Assembly (NCBI GenBank): GCA_934394515.1
Contig: CAKRRU010000023.1
Location: 1 to 26,231 of the forward strand
DNA: 26,231 nt
Direction: 5' to 3'
Source: an uncultured Acetatifactor sp.
GTDB taxonomy: Bacteria > Bacillota > Clostridia > Lachnospirales > Lachnospiraceae
Below the pieces are notes generated by a model that did not search any database, was not told where the DNA came from, and was given only the letters and a program-made list of their open reading frames with translations. Every line of letters begins with the position of its first letter. The stretch's first letter is position 1. Position numbers and translations under genes: made by a program. This document shows, piece after piece, positions 15,700-23,607 of this stretch.

Positions 15700-17088
15700 A
15701 TGTTAGCAAGATTAAAGAAAAAATATATCGGAGACTGGGAGTTTTATCAGAAGTATCTGTTACTGGCGATTCCCATGATCCTGCAGAATGCCATTACGAA
15801 TCTGGTAAGTTTTCTGGATAATATCATGGTGGGACAGCTGGGGACGGAGCAGATGTCCGGCGTTGCCATTGTGAACCAGTTGATTTTTGTATACAATCTG
15901 GCAATCTTCGGTGCCGTATCTGCCGCCAGCATTTTCGGTGCCCAGTATTTTGGCAAGGGGAACCATAAGGGACATATGTATTCCTTCCGGTTTAAACTGT
16001 ATGCGACTTTGCTGGTGACCGGTGGGGCAATCTTACTGTTTCTGACGAAGGGTTCTGCGCTGATCTCTCTGTATCTGACGGACACAGTGGGTAACGGAGC
16101 TACGGATGTGGCGTTGCAGTATGGCATGGAATATCTGGCAATCATGATGGTGGGGCTGATTCCTTTTGCTGTGAACCAGTCCTATGCTACGAATATCAAG
16201 GAGACAGGGCAGACCTTTATCCCAATGCTGGCCAGCTTTGTAGCGGTGGGAACCAATGCGGTCCTGGATTATCTGCTGATCTTCGGCATCGGTCCCCTGC
16301 CGGAGATGGGAGTACAGGGAGCGGCGCTCGCTACTGTGATCGCCCGTTATATTGAGGCATTGATCGTAGTGATCTGGGCACACACCCATCGGGCGAAGAA
16401 CCGATATCTGGAAGGCGCGTATACCGGATTCGGTATTCCGTTTGCGGAACTGAAGGCAATCCTGATCAAAGGCTTCCCTCTGATGCTCAATGAGGTACTG
16501 TGGGCAGCAGGCATGACAACGGTGACCCAGTGCTATTCCGTCAGAGGTCTGGATGTGGTGGCGGGACTGAATATTGCTTCCACCATCACGAACCTGTTCA
16601 ATATTGTTTATCTCCAGCTGGGTTCCTGCATCAGTATTGTGGTCGGACAGTATCTGGGAGCCGGAAAACTGGAAGAGGCCAAGGATGCGGACAACAAGAT
16701 GATCGTATTCAGCGTCTTCTGCTGCATCATCATGGCGGTATTAATGTTTGTGGTAGGAGGATTTTTCCCCGGTATTTACAATACTTCTGAGGAGATCAAA
16801 GCACTGGCCACGAGCTTTATTGCGGTATCGGCCATCATTATGCCGTTCTGCTCCTTTAGCCATGCCTCCTATTTCACCCTGCGTTCCGGCGGCAAGACAG
16901 TGGTTACCTTTCTGTTTGACTCAGTGTTTACCTGGGTCGTGGTAGTACCTGCGGCGTATCTGCTGGCACATTTCACCGGACTTGGAATCGTGAGTATTTA
17001 TTTTCTGGTGCAGGGCACGGAGATGATCAAGGTGATCATCGGCTATTGCATGGTAAAAAGTAATGTCTGGGTAGTACAGATGGTATAA
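15700..17088 (+). CDS. MATE family efflux transporter (second of pair)
   Basis: A 462-residue MATE family transporter with about twelve membrane helices. The opening YLLLAIPMILQNAITNLVSF, then LDNIMVGQLG, and the mid-protein repeat FPLMLNEVLWAAGMTTVTQC mark the two homologous halves. It differs clearly from the first MATE protein (other N-terminal lead, other loop motifs), so the pair is not a recent duplication. GAGGAAA lies just before the ATG. The gap to the upstream gene is 32 bases with no terminator, so the two are probably co-transcribed. Its stop abuts the stop of the broken LysR gene on the other strand. Whether the two exporters share a substrate or act together cannot be told. Confidence 0.92.
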   Translation: MLARLKKKYIGDWEFYQKYLLLAIPMILQNAITNLVSFLDNIMVGQLGTEQMSGVAIVNQLIFVYNLAIFGAVSAASIFGAQYFGKGNHKGHMYSFRFKLYATLLVTGGAILLFLTKGSALISLYLTDTVGNGATDVALQYGMEYLAIMMVGLIPFAVNQSYATNIKETGQTFIPMLASFVAVGTNAVLDYLLIFGIGPLPEMGVQGAALATVIARYIEALIVVIWAHTHRAKNRYLEGAYTGFGIPFAELKAILIKGFPLMLNEVLWAAGMTTVTQCYSVRGLDVVAGLNIASTITNLFNIVYLQLGSCISIVVGQYLGAGKLEEAKDADNKMIVFSVFCCIIMAVLMFVVGGFFPGIYNTSEEIKALATSFIAVSAIIMPFCSFSHASYFTLRSGGKTVVTFLFDSVFTWVVVVPAAYLLAHFTGLGIVSIYFLVQGTEMIKVIIGYCMVKSNVWVVQMV

Positions 17089-17841
17089 TCAGTGAATGGT
17101 TTTCTGCAGATACCGGAGCATGGTCTGGGAAACTACCGAATTGGTAGTTTTGGAGAAAGCCAGCCCGAGGGTACGATGGCATGAAGGAGAGAGCGGTCTT
17201 GAGACGACGCCCTGCGCGAAGGCTTTTAAGACCAGCTCCTGGGAGATGGTTACGCCGAGACCGTTCCTGACGAAGGACATAATGAGAGTGTCGTCCCGGA
17301 AGCTGTAAGAGATCTTTGGGCGGACGGGACATTTGGTCAGAAGGTGCTGAATGTCATTGTCGCAGCCGGGAGTCTCGATGATCAGAGGGTATTCGAAGAG
17401 CTCAGGCAGAGTGACACAGCTTTTGGAAGAAAGGGGATGCCCCTCGGGGAAAACAGTACACAGGGGATCGTTCAGCAGTGGATAAAAGGTCAGAACATCT
17501 GCCACGATGGAGGATCAAAAACCGCAATCTACCTGACCGTGAATGATCCAGTCCCGGATTTCATCGTAATTGCCATCAAAGATCTCTACATCCACCTTTG
17601 GATAATTTTCCCGGGAAAAATGGACCACTTCCGGCATCCACAGGGCGGTGATGCTGGAAAAACTGCCGACCCGCAGTTTCCCTTCAATCTTATTGTTGAT
17701 ATTGAAGGCTGCCTGGTGCAGTTTTTCTTTCTGATTGACCATTTCCTGAATATACGGGATCAGCCGTGCACCGTTGTCGGTGAGACTGACACCCCGAAAA
17801 TGTGTCTTGTTTTTCAGAATGTCCAATCTTTGATTCATCAA
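17089..17841 (-). pseudogene. LysR-type regulator, N-terminally truncated and with an in-frame TGA
   Basis: The minus-strand frame encodes most of a LysR-type transcriptional regulator. The tail of the winged-helix domain (RGVSLTDNGARLIPYIQEMV) and the effector-binding domain (KLRVGSFSSITALWMPEV ... DGNYDEIRDWIIHGQVDCGF ... VFPEGHPLSSKSC ... VRNGLGVTISQE) are intact. Two lesions are visible. A TGA at 17517-17515 interrupts the frame between VDCGF and SSIVADVLTFYPL, with both sides in the same frame, so it is a nonsense change and not a frameshift. And the first 45 or so residues, including the DNA-recognition helix, are absent: TAA at 17847-17845 closes the frame, and I find no matching sequence before the next gene. 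It would have been the natural regulator of the convergent MATE pair. Without its HTH it should not bind DNA. Confidence 0.85.
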
Positions 17842-17994
17842 TATTTATAACATTACAAAAGCTTATAGATATCAGTAGAAACATTTGGTTTACTGATAGT
17901 ATAACATATGCTGTCCGAATGCCACAGGCAGTTTAAGAGTGCGGATTATTCCGACAATTCAACATTATTTAAGAGACAAGGTTTTGGAAAAGTA

Positions 17995-19731
17995 TCAATA
18001 AGGATTGATTGGAAGTTTGTAAATGCATAATCCCTCATCATCGGCCAATAATTCGGCATTTTCCACCAGTTTGGTATTGACGTCGGAATTTGTGGCAATA
18101 TATCCTTCAGAACACTTATCCCAGATGATATATTCGGGAACTTTATCAGGATATAGACTCCAGTAACGGAATAACCTATCGTCAATTGTAGGCGTACTGA
18201 TAGTTGAATAATTGCAGACATCATAACCCTCTTGAAGATACATGATGGTCTTGTGGCTGACAATTAAGACTTTGCTGCCTCTTGGTATATACTCGTCCAG
18301 TAATCTTCCACGGATATTATAGTCATAACCATCAGAATAGCGGCCGTAAATACCGGCCATGGGACCAGACTCAGCTTTCTGTCGTGTGACAAAGATGGTA
18401 TCGTGACCGTAAATATTGTAAAGCATAAATGCTTTATGAATGATTACAATTCCCAATAAAAAGAAAAGAACAGTACGCCAAAAGTTACAGCAGGTAACAC
18501 GTTCATTCTCTAAATAACATAAAGAAGCAAGCATTCCAATTCCCATATATCCGAAAGATTCATAAAGGGGAGTATTGCTGACTATTACAGCAGCAAGTAA
18601 TAGAAAGAAAGATGCAATACTTCCGAACCAGTAAATAGTCGTATACATATCAGGTTTTTGTTTTTTCCCCGATTTGCCCGATGTTAAATATTTGTAAATT
18701 CCGTACAGCGGAAGCAGAAAATATAAAATACCGGGGTATGCAAGGTGTTTCTGTAAGGAATACCAGATATATCCTTGTTCAACGGATAATGTAATGATTA
18801 ATATAAGAAAAAGACTGTATTTTTTGTGAAGTAACGCTTTTAAAATATAATAGATAATTAATGCAAAAGCCAAGGCAACTAGAAAATAGGGAAAAACTTC
18901 GAAAGCTAGTAAAAAATAAGCTTTTATTTTCTCAAAGATAGTGACATCATGAGAGCCATCTGCTGACATTTGCAATAATCCATAGATAAAATCACTAAAT
19001 GACATGTGATTCAGAAAATAAGACAGCCAGCACACAGCACAAATACCACAGGTGCCTAAATAGTATAAAATATTCTTAAAACGGTTAACAGAGCGAGACA
19101 ACAGAAATAATCCAATGCACCAGGGGATTACAATGATGATGCATGATGGATAAGAAAGTACAAGTAAAGCGGAATTAATACCGGCTGCAATAAGAAAAAA
19201 GGCAGAGCGTTTTGAACGGAAATTCTGTTCTGCCATATAAAATTCCAAAAAGCATAAAAAAGAAAGAGTACTAAACCAAAGAAGCATATTGGAAAAATCC
19301 GGAACTGTACTGTTCTTGGGAATTAGATTATAATAAAATATTGCAGTGACGAAGGCGGTTTCACGAGAAAACATTTTGCAAAAAGTACGAAAAAGGAAAA
19401 TACTTATCATAAATTGCGTAAAAACACCCGTGAAACGTAAAAAAATAACAGCATAGTTCAATGAGTGGAAAATATGTACGTAAATCCATAAAAAAGCTGC
19501 AGAAAAGAAAGCAGAAGTCTGATGAGGCTCCCACATTTCTAAAAACATTCTGTCTCCCCGTATCATACGGTAGGCCATTGATACAGCATATTGTTCGTCG
19601 ATATCGAAACCGAAAAATATGATTTTTACGGTGGCTGCCAGTGATGCGGCGATTAACAAATATTTCCACGCATTATGCCATAATTTATTAAAAAACGCTG
19701 AGTTAGTTATTGCTGTATGATTACTGCTCAT
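17995..19731 (-). CDS. GT-C-like polytopic glycosyltransferase or membrane protein
   Basis: A 578-residue membrane protein with roughly ten to twelve hydrophobic helices and a soluble C-terminal segment of about 110 residues. An acidic pair in the first external loop, FGFDIDEQYAVSMAYRMIRG (about 39-58), followed by MWEPHQTSAF, matches the layout of GT-C fold glycosyltransferases (ArnT/PMT-like), which move a sugar from a polyprenyl-phosphate carrier to an acceptor outside the membrane. No specific family name is safe. The coding DNA is AT-rich compared with the flanks. It starts 47 bases after the gene upstream, with GGAG 12 bases before the ATG. No clear terminator follows it. Confidence 0.7.
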   Translation of the reverse strand: MSSNHTAITNSAFFNKLWHNAWKYLLIAASLAATVKIIFFGFDIDEQYAVSMAYRMIRGDRMFLEMWEPHQTSAFFSAAFLWIYVHIFHSLNYAVIFLRFTGVFTQFMISIFLFRTFCKMFSRETAFVTAIFYYNLIPKNSTVPDFSNMLLWFSTLSFLCFLEFYMAEQNFRSKRSAFFLIAAGINSALLVLSYPSCIIIVIPWCIGLFLLSRSVNRFKNILYYLGTCGICAVCWLSYFLNHMSFSDFIYGLLQMSADGSHDVTIFEKIKAYFLLAFEVFPYFLVALAFALIIYYILKALLHKKYSLFLILIITLSVEQGYIWYSLQKHLAYPGILYFLLPLYGIYKYLTSGKSGKKQKPDMYTTIYWFGSIASFFLLLAAVIVSNTPLYESFGYMGIGMLASLCYLENERVTCCNFWRTVLFFLLGIVIIHKAFMLYNIYGHDTIFVTRQKAESGPMAGIYGRYSDGYDYNIRGRLLDEYIPRGSKVLIVSHKTIMYLQEGYDVCNYSTISTPTIDDRLFRYWSLYPDKVPEYIIWDKCSEGYIATNSDVNTKLVENAELLADDEGLCIYKLPINPY

Positions 19732-19778
19732 ATTTTAATCATTCTCCATGTAGTTATCCCTTTTTCGTCAAAGGACGT

Positions 19779-21239
19779 TTACTTTGCATACACTAAGGCA
19801 CTGTTTAAGATATTTTTACTTTCAGCCCACTCCAACTTGTAATTGTTTTCTGACAGAAAATTATCTATCATATTATCGAAGTGTTCCGCTTGTACTACAA
19901 TGACCGGCGGTTGAACCTCTGCTAATTGTGAAAAATATTCTTCCATAATTTCAGGTCTTACATCACCTATAGGATATTGATAAGAATATCTTGTAGCGTG
20001 TTTTCTGTTGCTCAGTACATATATTATATCCCAGTTTCCGTAAACGGAGATGCAGTCATCTTCAGTGGTATTGTTTTCAACATATTCTGCAACAGTTCCG
20101 GCAGTCATTGATATTTTACCTCTATTTTTTGAATCGTATGCATATGTAAGATTTTGAACGGAGTCTTCCCAGTCAGGCAGAATCAGTGCAATAAGAAGAT
20201 ATAATACCACCAGCATAGACAAAACAGATCTTACTTCATTTATTTTAATCGCATTTATCTGACCGAATATACCGGAGAGTGGGTAAGCAATAAGAGGTAT
20301 CAATACCATTGCATAATGCTTGTAAGGATCGCCGGAAAAACTGATGGAGAACAAGGTAACAAGCAGGCAAAGCATATGTGAAATATTTACCCACTTATCT
20401 TCATTTTTAAGAAGATATATTTGTGCAAAAAATGCTATATAAAAAATAGTATGATTAAAATAAGAAAAAAAACCATGCCACATATCACTAAAAGAGGCGT
20501 GAGTGGAATACTCAAAGTTGAAAACAATATATGCATCCCCAAAATACGAGAAATCTTTTTTCATTATTAGCCATAACATGATAGGAACGATTACCAATAT
20601 GCTGCCCAGACTAAAATAAAGAACAAATGACTTTAAATGTTGCCAGTCTTTATTTAAACATACTTTTATTAAGATCGTCAGACACATTACAATCCATACA
20701 GGAATCATATTGGGTCTCAGCAGAAGGGTTCCGGCAAATGTTGCGCCGCAGATGATCAGCCGTAATCGAGTTACATGGTGATTTTTCAGATAATCTAAAA
20801 AGATAAACAGACTGATTGCAATAAAACACATTGCATATTCTTCTACGAGATTTCCCCCCTCGAAAAACGGATAAAGAAAAGTCAGGGAAACAGTTGCTGT
20901 TATAAGGGCTTCGATGTGGTTACATGCTAATTTAGCAATTTTATACAGCATAAATACTGTTATTATCATAAAAACAAATTCGACAATCCAGACCCCACGG
21001 TAAGAAGAAAACTGATCTCCTAAAAAATTAATAAGATATAAAAGAGGTCCCTTATGATCAAATGTGTCTCTGTAAGGCAGGTATCCTTTGCTCATCATCA
21101 TTGAAACGGTTTTAAATACACTGGAATCTGTTGCTGTATCATAGCTGTTCCAGGGATGCAGAGGACTCGATAATAAAAATATGAATGATATTATTACACA
21201 AAAAATAATTACGGATATATTTCTGATTTTACTTTTCAT
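19779..21239 (-). CDS. second GT-C-like polytopic membrane protein
   Basis: A 486-residue membrane protein with an N-terminal helix, then an external loop NSYDTATDSSVFKTVSMMMS with acidic residues, YLPYRDTFDHKGPLLYLINF, and about ten further helices, ending in a soluble tail of about 120 residues. The acidic loop followed by DHKGPLLYL is the usual form of GT-C glycosyltransferases that take sugars from polyprenyl phosphate. It is a distant relative of the next gene (578 aa). The ATG directly follows the TAA of the family-2 glycosyltransferase frame, with AAGGA inside that frame 8 bases upstream, so the two would be translationally linked. Confidence 0.7.
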   Translation of the reverse strand: MKSKIRNISVIIFCVIISFIFLLSSPLHPWNSYDTATDSSVFKTVSMMMSKGYLPYRDTFDHKGPLLYLINFLGDQFSSYRGVWIVEFVFMIITVFMLYKIAKLACNHIEALITATVSLTFLYPFFEGGNLVEEYAMCFIAISLFIFLDYLKNHHVTRLRLIICGATFAGTLLLRPNMIPVWIVMCLTILIKVCLNKDWQHLKSFVLYFSLGSILVIVPIMLWLIMKKDFSYFGDAYIVFNFEYSTHASFSDMWHGFFSYFNHTIFYIAFFAQIYLLKNEDKWVNISHMLCLLVTLFSISFSGDPYKHYAMVLIPLIAYPLSGIFGQINAIKINEVRSVLSMLVVLYLLIALILPDWEDSVQNLTYAYDSKNRGKISMTAGTVAEYVENNTTEDDCISVYGNWDIIYVLSNRKHATRYSYQYPIGDVRPEIMEEYFSQLAEVQPPVIVVQAEHFDNMIDNFLSENNYKLEWAESKNILNSALVYAK

Positions 21240-21959
21240 TTATTTTTCCTTCGACATATCTCGTTTGAGAGCATAGAAATCCCATAAAGCCTGCCAACCG
21301 GTTTTAATTATCCGGGGGATATTTATAGAATTTGTTCCGGATGTTCTGGGGTTAAATGTGATTTCTTTAAAACAGTAGTTTTCATTGTAATATACATAAT
21401 ATGCTGCCATCATAATGTTAGGAAGATTATAATCATTAGGCAATTTATATAAATATTTTTTTAAAGTATTGCATTTCATCAGGTGGAACGGTGCATTTGC
21501 ATCCGGTATTTTTACACCGAAGTATAGTCGTAATAACAGGCAGACTACTTTTTCGACAAAGGCTCTGCTCTTTCCGTCGCCTCTGATAATGCGATTCCCG
21601 AAAATACCGTCATATAAATGTCTTTGTTGCCAAAATTCTTCAAATTCGTCAGGGCTTGTCTGGTTGTCAGAATCCGTCTGAAAAACATAATCAATCTTCT
21701 GTTTAATTGCATAATCGTACAATGCAATCAGTTTGGGCTCATGATATTGATTGGTGGTTTTCAAAATTTCCAGTTTAGGATAATGTAAGCATAATTGCTG
21801 TAATAATTCGTGTGTTCCGTCGGTACTTCCGTAATCTGTAATAATAAGCCTGGAATCATTGGATTTGCCGTTTAAAACAGGATATCAGCTTTCAACAGTT
21901 TTATTAATATTGCCGACTTCATTATAGGCGGGCATTACAATATATAGTGAATCAGCCAC
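21240..21959 (-). pseudogene. family 2 glycosyltransferase (polyprenyl-phosphate sugar synthase-like) broken by a TGA
   Basis: From a GTG at 21959, with GGAGG 6 bases upstream (21970-21966), the frame reads ADSLYIVMPAYNEVGNINKT, the N-terminal strand of a GT2 (GT-A fold) enzyme, then meets TGA at 21887-21885 as codon 25. The same frame continues without further interruption for 215 residues: YPVLNGKSNDSRLIITDYGS, QTDSDNQTSPDEFEEFW (the DxD-like metal site) and a C-terminal half without membrane helices. The expected residue at the TGA is Trp (VESWYPVL), so a single G-to-A change would explain it. The full frame would be 239 residues. It resembles enzymes that load a sugar on a polyprenyl phosphate, the donor used by GT-C proteins such as the two downstream. 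A product starting at the internal TTG (21764) would lack the nucleotide-binding start. Confidence 0.8.
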
Positions 21960-22016
21960 TTTTCCCCTCCGTATATTTTTGAGATTGTTTTATTGCGTTA
22001 TGTTGATATTTTTATA

Positions 22017-22045
22017 ATTATATCATCGCGCATGTAGTATCTCAA
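22017..22045 (-). promoter_or_regulatory. near-consensus promoter of the glycosyltransferase cassette
   Basis: On the minus strand TTGAGA (22045-22040), 17 bases, TATAAT (22022-22017), with TGA in front of the -10 (extended -10). The predicted start is near 22010, about 50 bases before the GTG at 21959. The promoter is intact even though the first gene is broken. Confidence 0.8.
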
Positions 22046-22080
22046 CCCAAAATAGTTTTTTGAGGCAAATATAGCGTTAA

Positions 22081-22135
22081 AAAAATTCTCTCCGGAGATA
22101 CTTTCTTCAACCGCAGTATCATGGAGAGAATTTTT
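22081..22135 (-). terminator. terminator after the hemolysin III family gene
   Basis: A 13-bp outer stem (22081-22093 with 22123-22135) and a 6-bp inner stem (22097-22102 with 22115-22120) form a long hairpin. Read on the minus strand it ends in seven Ts. It separates the hemolysin III gene from the AT-rich cassette, and A/T flanks on both sides could make it work in both directions. Confidence 0.85.
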
Positions 22136-22189
22136 ATATAGTCTCATTTTGGAATTGCTTAAAGTTATCAGCATTATTTAACTTCCCGG

Positions 22190-22840
22190 TTACGCCACAT
22201 ATAAATACATAAATATGAAATGGCAGACGCTTCCGCCCATGATGAAGAGGTGGAACACTTCGTGGGAACCGAAGAATTTATGCTTTGCATTGAAGAGAGG
22301 AAGTTTCAGGGCATAGATGACACCACCAACGGTATAGATGATGCCGCCGGCCAGCAGCCAGAGGAACGCAGGCAGAGACAAAGTCTTCAGCAGCGGACCG
22401 AATACCAGGACACATACCCAGCCCATAGCGATATAGATCACAGAAGAAAACCACTTGGGACAAGTGATCCAGCAGGCTTTTACAATCATGCCCAGAGCAG
22501 CGATACCCCATACCAGTGCAAGCAAAGTATATCCCAGCTTACCGCCTAATACGATGAGACATACCGGGGTGTAGGAACCGGCAATCAATACAAAGATCAT
22601 CATATGATCCAGTTTACGGAAGATACGGAGACTTCTCCCGGTGAGGTCTACGGAATGATAAGTTGCGCTGGCACCATACAGCAGGATCATGCTGCCCATA
22701 AAAATGGACATAGCCAGCAAATTCTCCTGTCCGGACTGCACACCGGCCTTTATTAACAGTGGTACAGCTGCGAATACTGCCATCATCATGGCAATAAAAT
22801 GGGTAATAGCGCTTCCCGGTTCTCTTATGGTAATCTGCAT
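22190..22840 (-). CDS. hemolysin III family (PAQR/TrhA-like) membrane protein
   Basis: The 216-residue protein has about seven membrane helices and belongs to the hemolysin III / PAQR family. EPGSAITHFIAMMMAVFAAV at the start, ATYHSVDLTGRSLRIFRKLD followed by HMMIFVLIAGSYTPVCL in the middle, and GSHEVFHLFIMGGSVCHF at the end carry the conserved His and Asp residues that bind zinc in PAQR proteins. Bacterial members have been linked to membrane-lipid homeostasis rather than to true hemolysis. AGGAGG lies a few bases before the ATG, and the gene has its own promoter and terminator, so it is monocistronic. Confidence 0.92.
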   Translation of the reverse strand: MQITIREPGSAITHFIAMMMAVFAAVPLLIKAGVQSGQENLLAMSIFMGSMILLYGASATYHSVDLTGRSLRIFRKLDHMMIFVLIAGSYTPVCLIVLGGKLGYTLLALVWGIAALGMIVKACWITCPKWFSSVIYIAMGWVCVLVFGPLLKTLSLPAFLWLLAGGIIYTVGGVIYALKLPLFNAKHKFFGSHEVFHLFIMGGSVCHFIFMYLYVA

Positions 22841-22860
22841 AATAACTCCTCCTTTTCCTG

Positions 22861-22875
22861 CCGGCAGTCTGCCGG
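22861..22875. promoter_or_regulatory. 15-bp palindrome at the transcription start of the hemolysin III gene
   Basis: CCGGCAG T CTGCCGG is a perfect palindrome around one central base. It lies between the -10 (22885-22880) and the ribosome-binding site, at the predicted start point. That position suits a repressor operator. As RNA it could only form a short hairpin with a 3-5-base loop. Confidence 0.5.
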
Positions 22876-22879
22876 TGCA

Positions 22880-22908
22880 ATCATATGATGTAATAAAAAG
22901 CTATTCAA
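22880..22908 (-). promoter_or_regulatory. promoter of the hemolysin III family gene
   Basis: On the minus strand TTGAAT (22908-22903), 17 bases, TATGAT (22885-22880). Confidence 0.7.
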
Positions 22909-22964
22909 AATCAGTATTCACAATTCTAAAAAACACGATACATGTTTCCAGCAACTTTTTCACA

Positions 22965-22979
22965 TAGTTTTTAAAACTA
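22965..22979. repeat. 15-bp palindrome TAGTTTT-T-AAAACTA
   Basis: This is a perfect AT-rich dyad about 57 bases upstream of the hemolysin III -35 and 55 bases after the stop of the 88-residue gene. It could be a regulator site, or a chance palindrome in AT-rich DNA. Confidence 0.3.
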
Positions 22980-23034
22980 CATCTGATAAAGAAAATATTA
23001 CTGCAGAAAAACAAAAAAGTCAATAGCAGAAAAA

Positions 23035-23301
23035 TCAGTCCTCCTCAATAATCTGTATTTCCAGATAGTCGAAATCAATTGTCTCCACAAAGCTGTCCTG
23101 GGTAAAGCGGGTCTTGTTATGACGTTTAAAGTCCGCAACATTCATGTCCAGCCAGATGGGAACCCCGAGGTCGAACCGGTGGCAGACTTCATCCAGAGAG
23201 TGAAAAACCTTATGCGTACGGGTATCGTTACTGCCATCTTCAATGCAGGTGTCTTTCAGCATATGATTATTTTTAAAAATTTTGGCCCACATACGGAACA
23301 T
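23035..23301 (-). CDS. conserved small protein, 88 aa, unknown function
   Basis: The protein has no signal peptide or membrane segment and is rich in Asp, His and aromatic residues. It starts MFRMWAKIFKNNHMLKDTCI, continues DGSNDTRTHKVFHSLDEVCH and RFDLGVPIWLDMNVADFKRH, and ends FDYLEIQIIEED. I believe similar small proteins occur widely in Lachnospiraceae and other Clostridia, but no function or domain is known to me. AAGGAG is well placed before the ATG, and a near-consensus promoter precedes it, so expression is likely. It is monocistronic. No clear terminator is seen before the hemolysin III promoter region. Confidence 0.8.
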   Translation of the reverse strand: MFRMWAKIFKNNHMLKDTCIEDGSNDTRTHKVFHSLDEVCHRFDLGVPIWLDMNVADFKRHNKTRFTQDSFVETIDFDYLEIQIIEED

Positions 23302-23350
23302 AGAAAATCTCCTTACGCAAATAAAAAAATGAAATAACTGATCTCAGTAA

Positions 23351-23379
23351 ATTATAATAGGAAGTAGTTTGACCTGCAA
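23351..23379 (-). promoter_or_regulatory. promoter of the 88-residue protein gene
   Basis: On the minus strand TTGCAG (23379-23374), 17 bases, perfect TATAAT (23356-23351). The leader is about 43 nt. Confidence 0.75.
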
Positions 23380-23481
23380 GCGGAATACATTAGAAAATAA
23401 CGATTTATATATAAAACTGCCCAATCAATCTTAAAAAATAATAAAGGTTTTGTTAAAATTATACATTTTTGAAGGAAGGTA

Positions 23482-23490
23482 TGCTATAAT
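23482..23490 (+). promoter_or_regulatory. extended -10 promoter of the alarmone synthetase gene
   Basis: TGCTATAAT (23482-23490) is a perfect extended -10. The -35 region (around 23462) is poor. The leader of about 110 nt up to 23607 shows no clear fold. The rest of 23302-23595 holds only the divergent promoter at 23351-23379. Confidence 0.6.
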
Positions 23491-23607
23491 TATCATAAAT
23501 ACGTAATACGAAAGCAGAATTTCCGTAACGAAATAACGTCTGGGGAAGTAAGAAATATAACAAAACGGTCACAGCTTCATTTGTGACAGACGAGAATGAG
23601 AGGTAAT

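Noticed and set aside
17946..18263. 105-codon minus-strand frame at the edge of the AT-rich cassette
   Set aside because: It overlaps the well-supported GT-C-like gene in another frame and shows no recognisable features.
17515..21887. UGA read as tryptophan or selenocysteine in this organism
   Set aside because: Several intact genes here end with TGA at the family-typical position (for example those ending at 7537, 8583 and 9758), and no SECIS-like hairpin is seen after either internal TGA.
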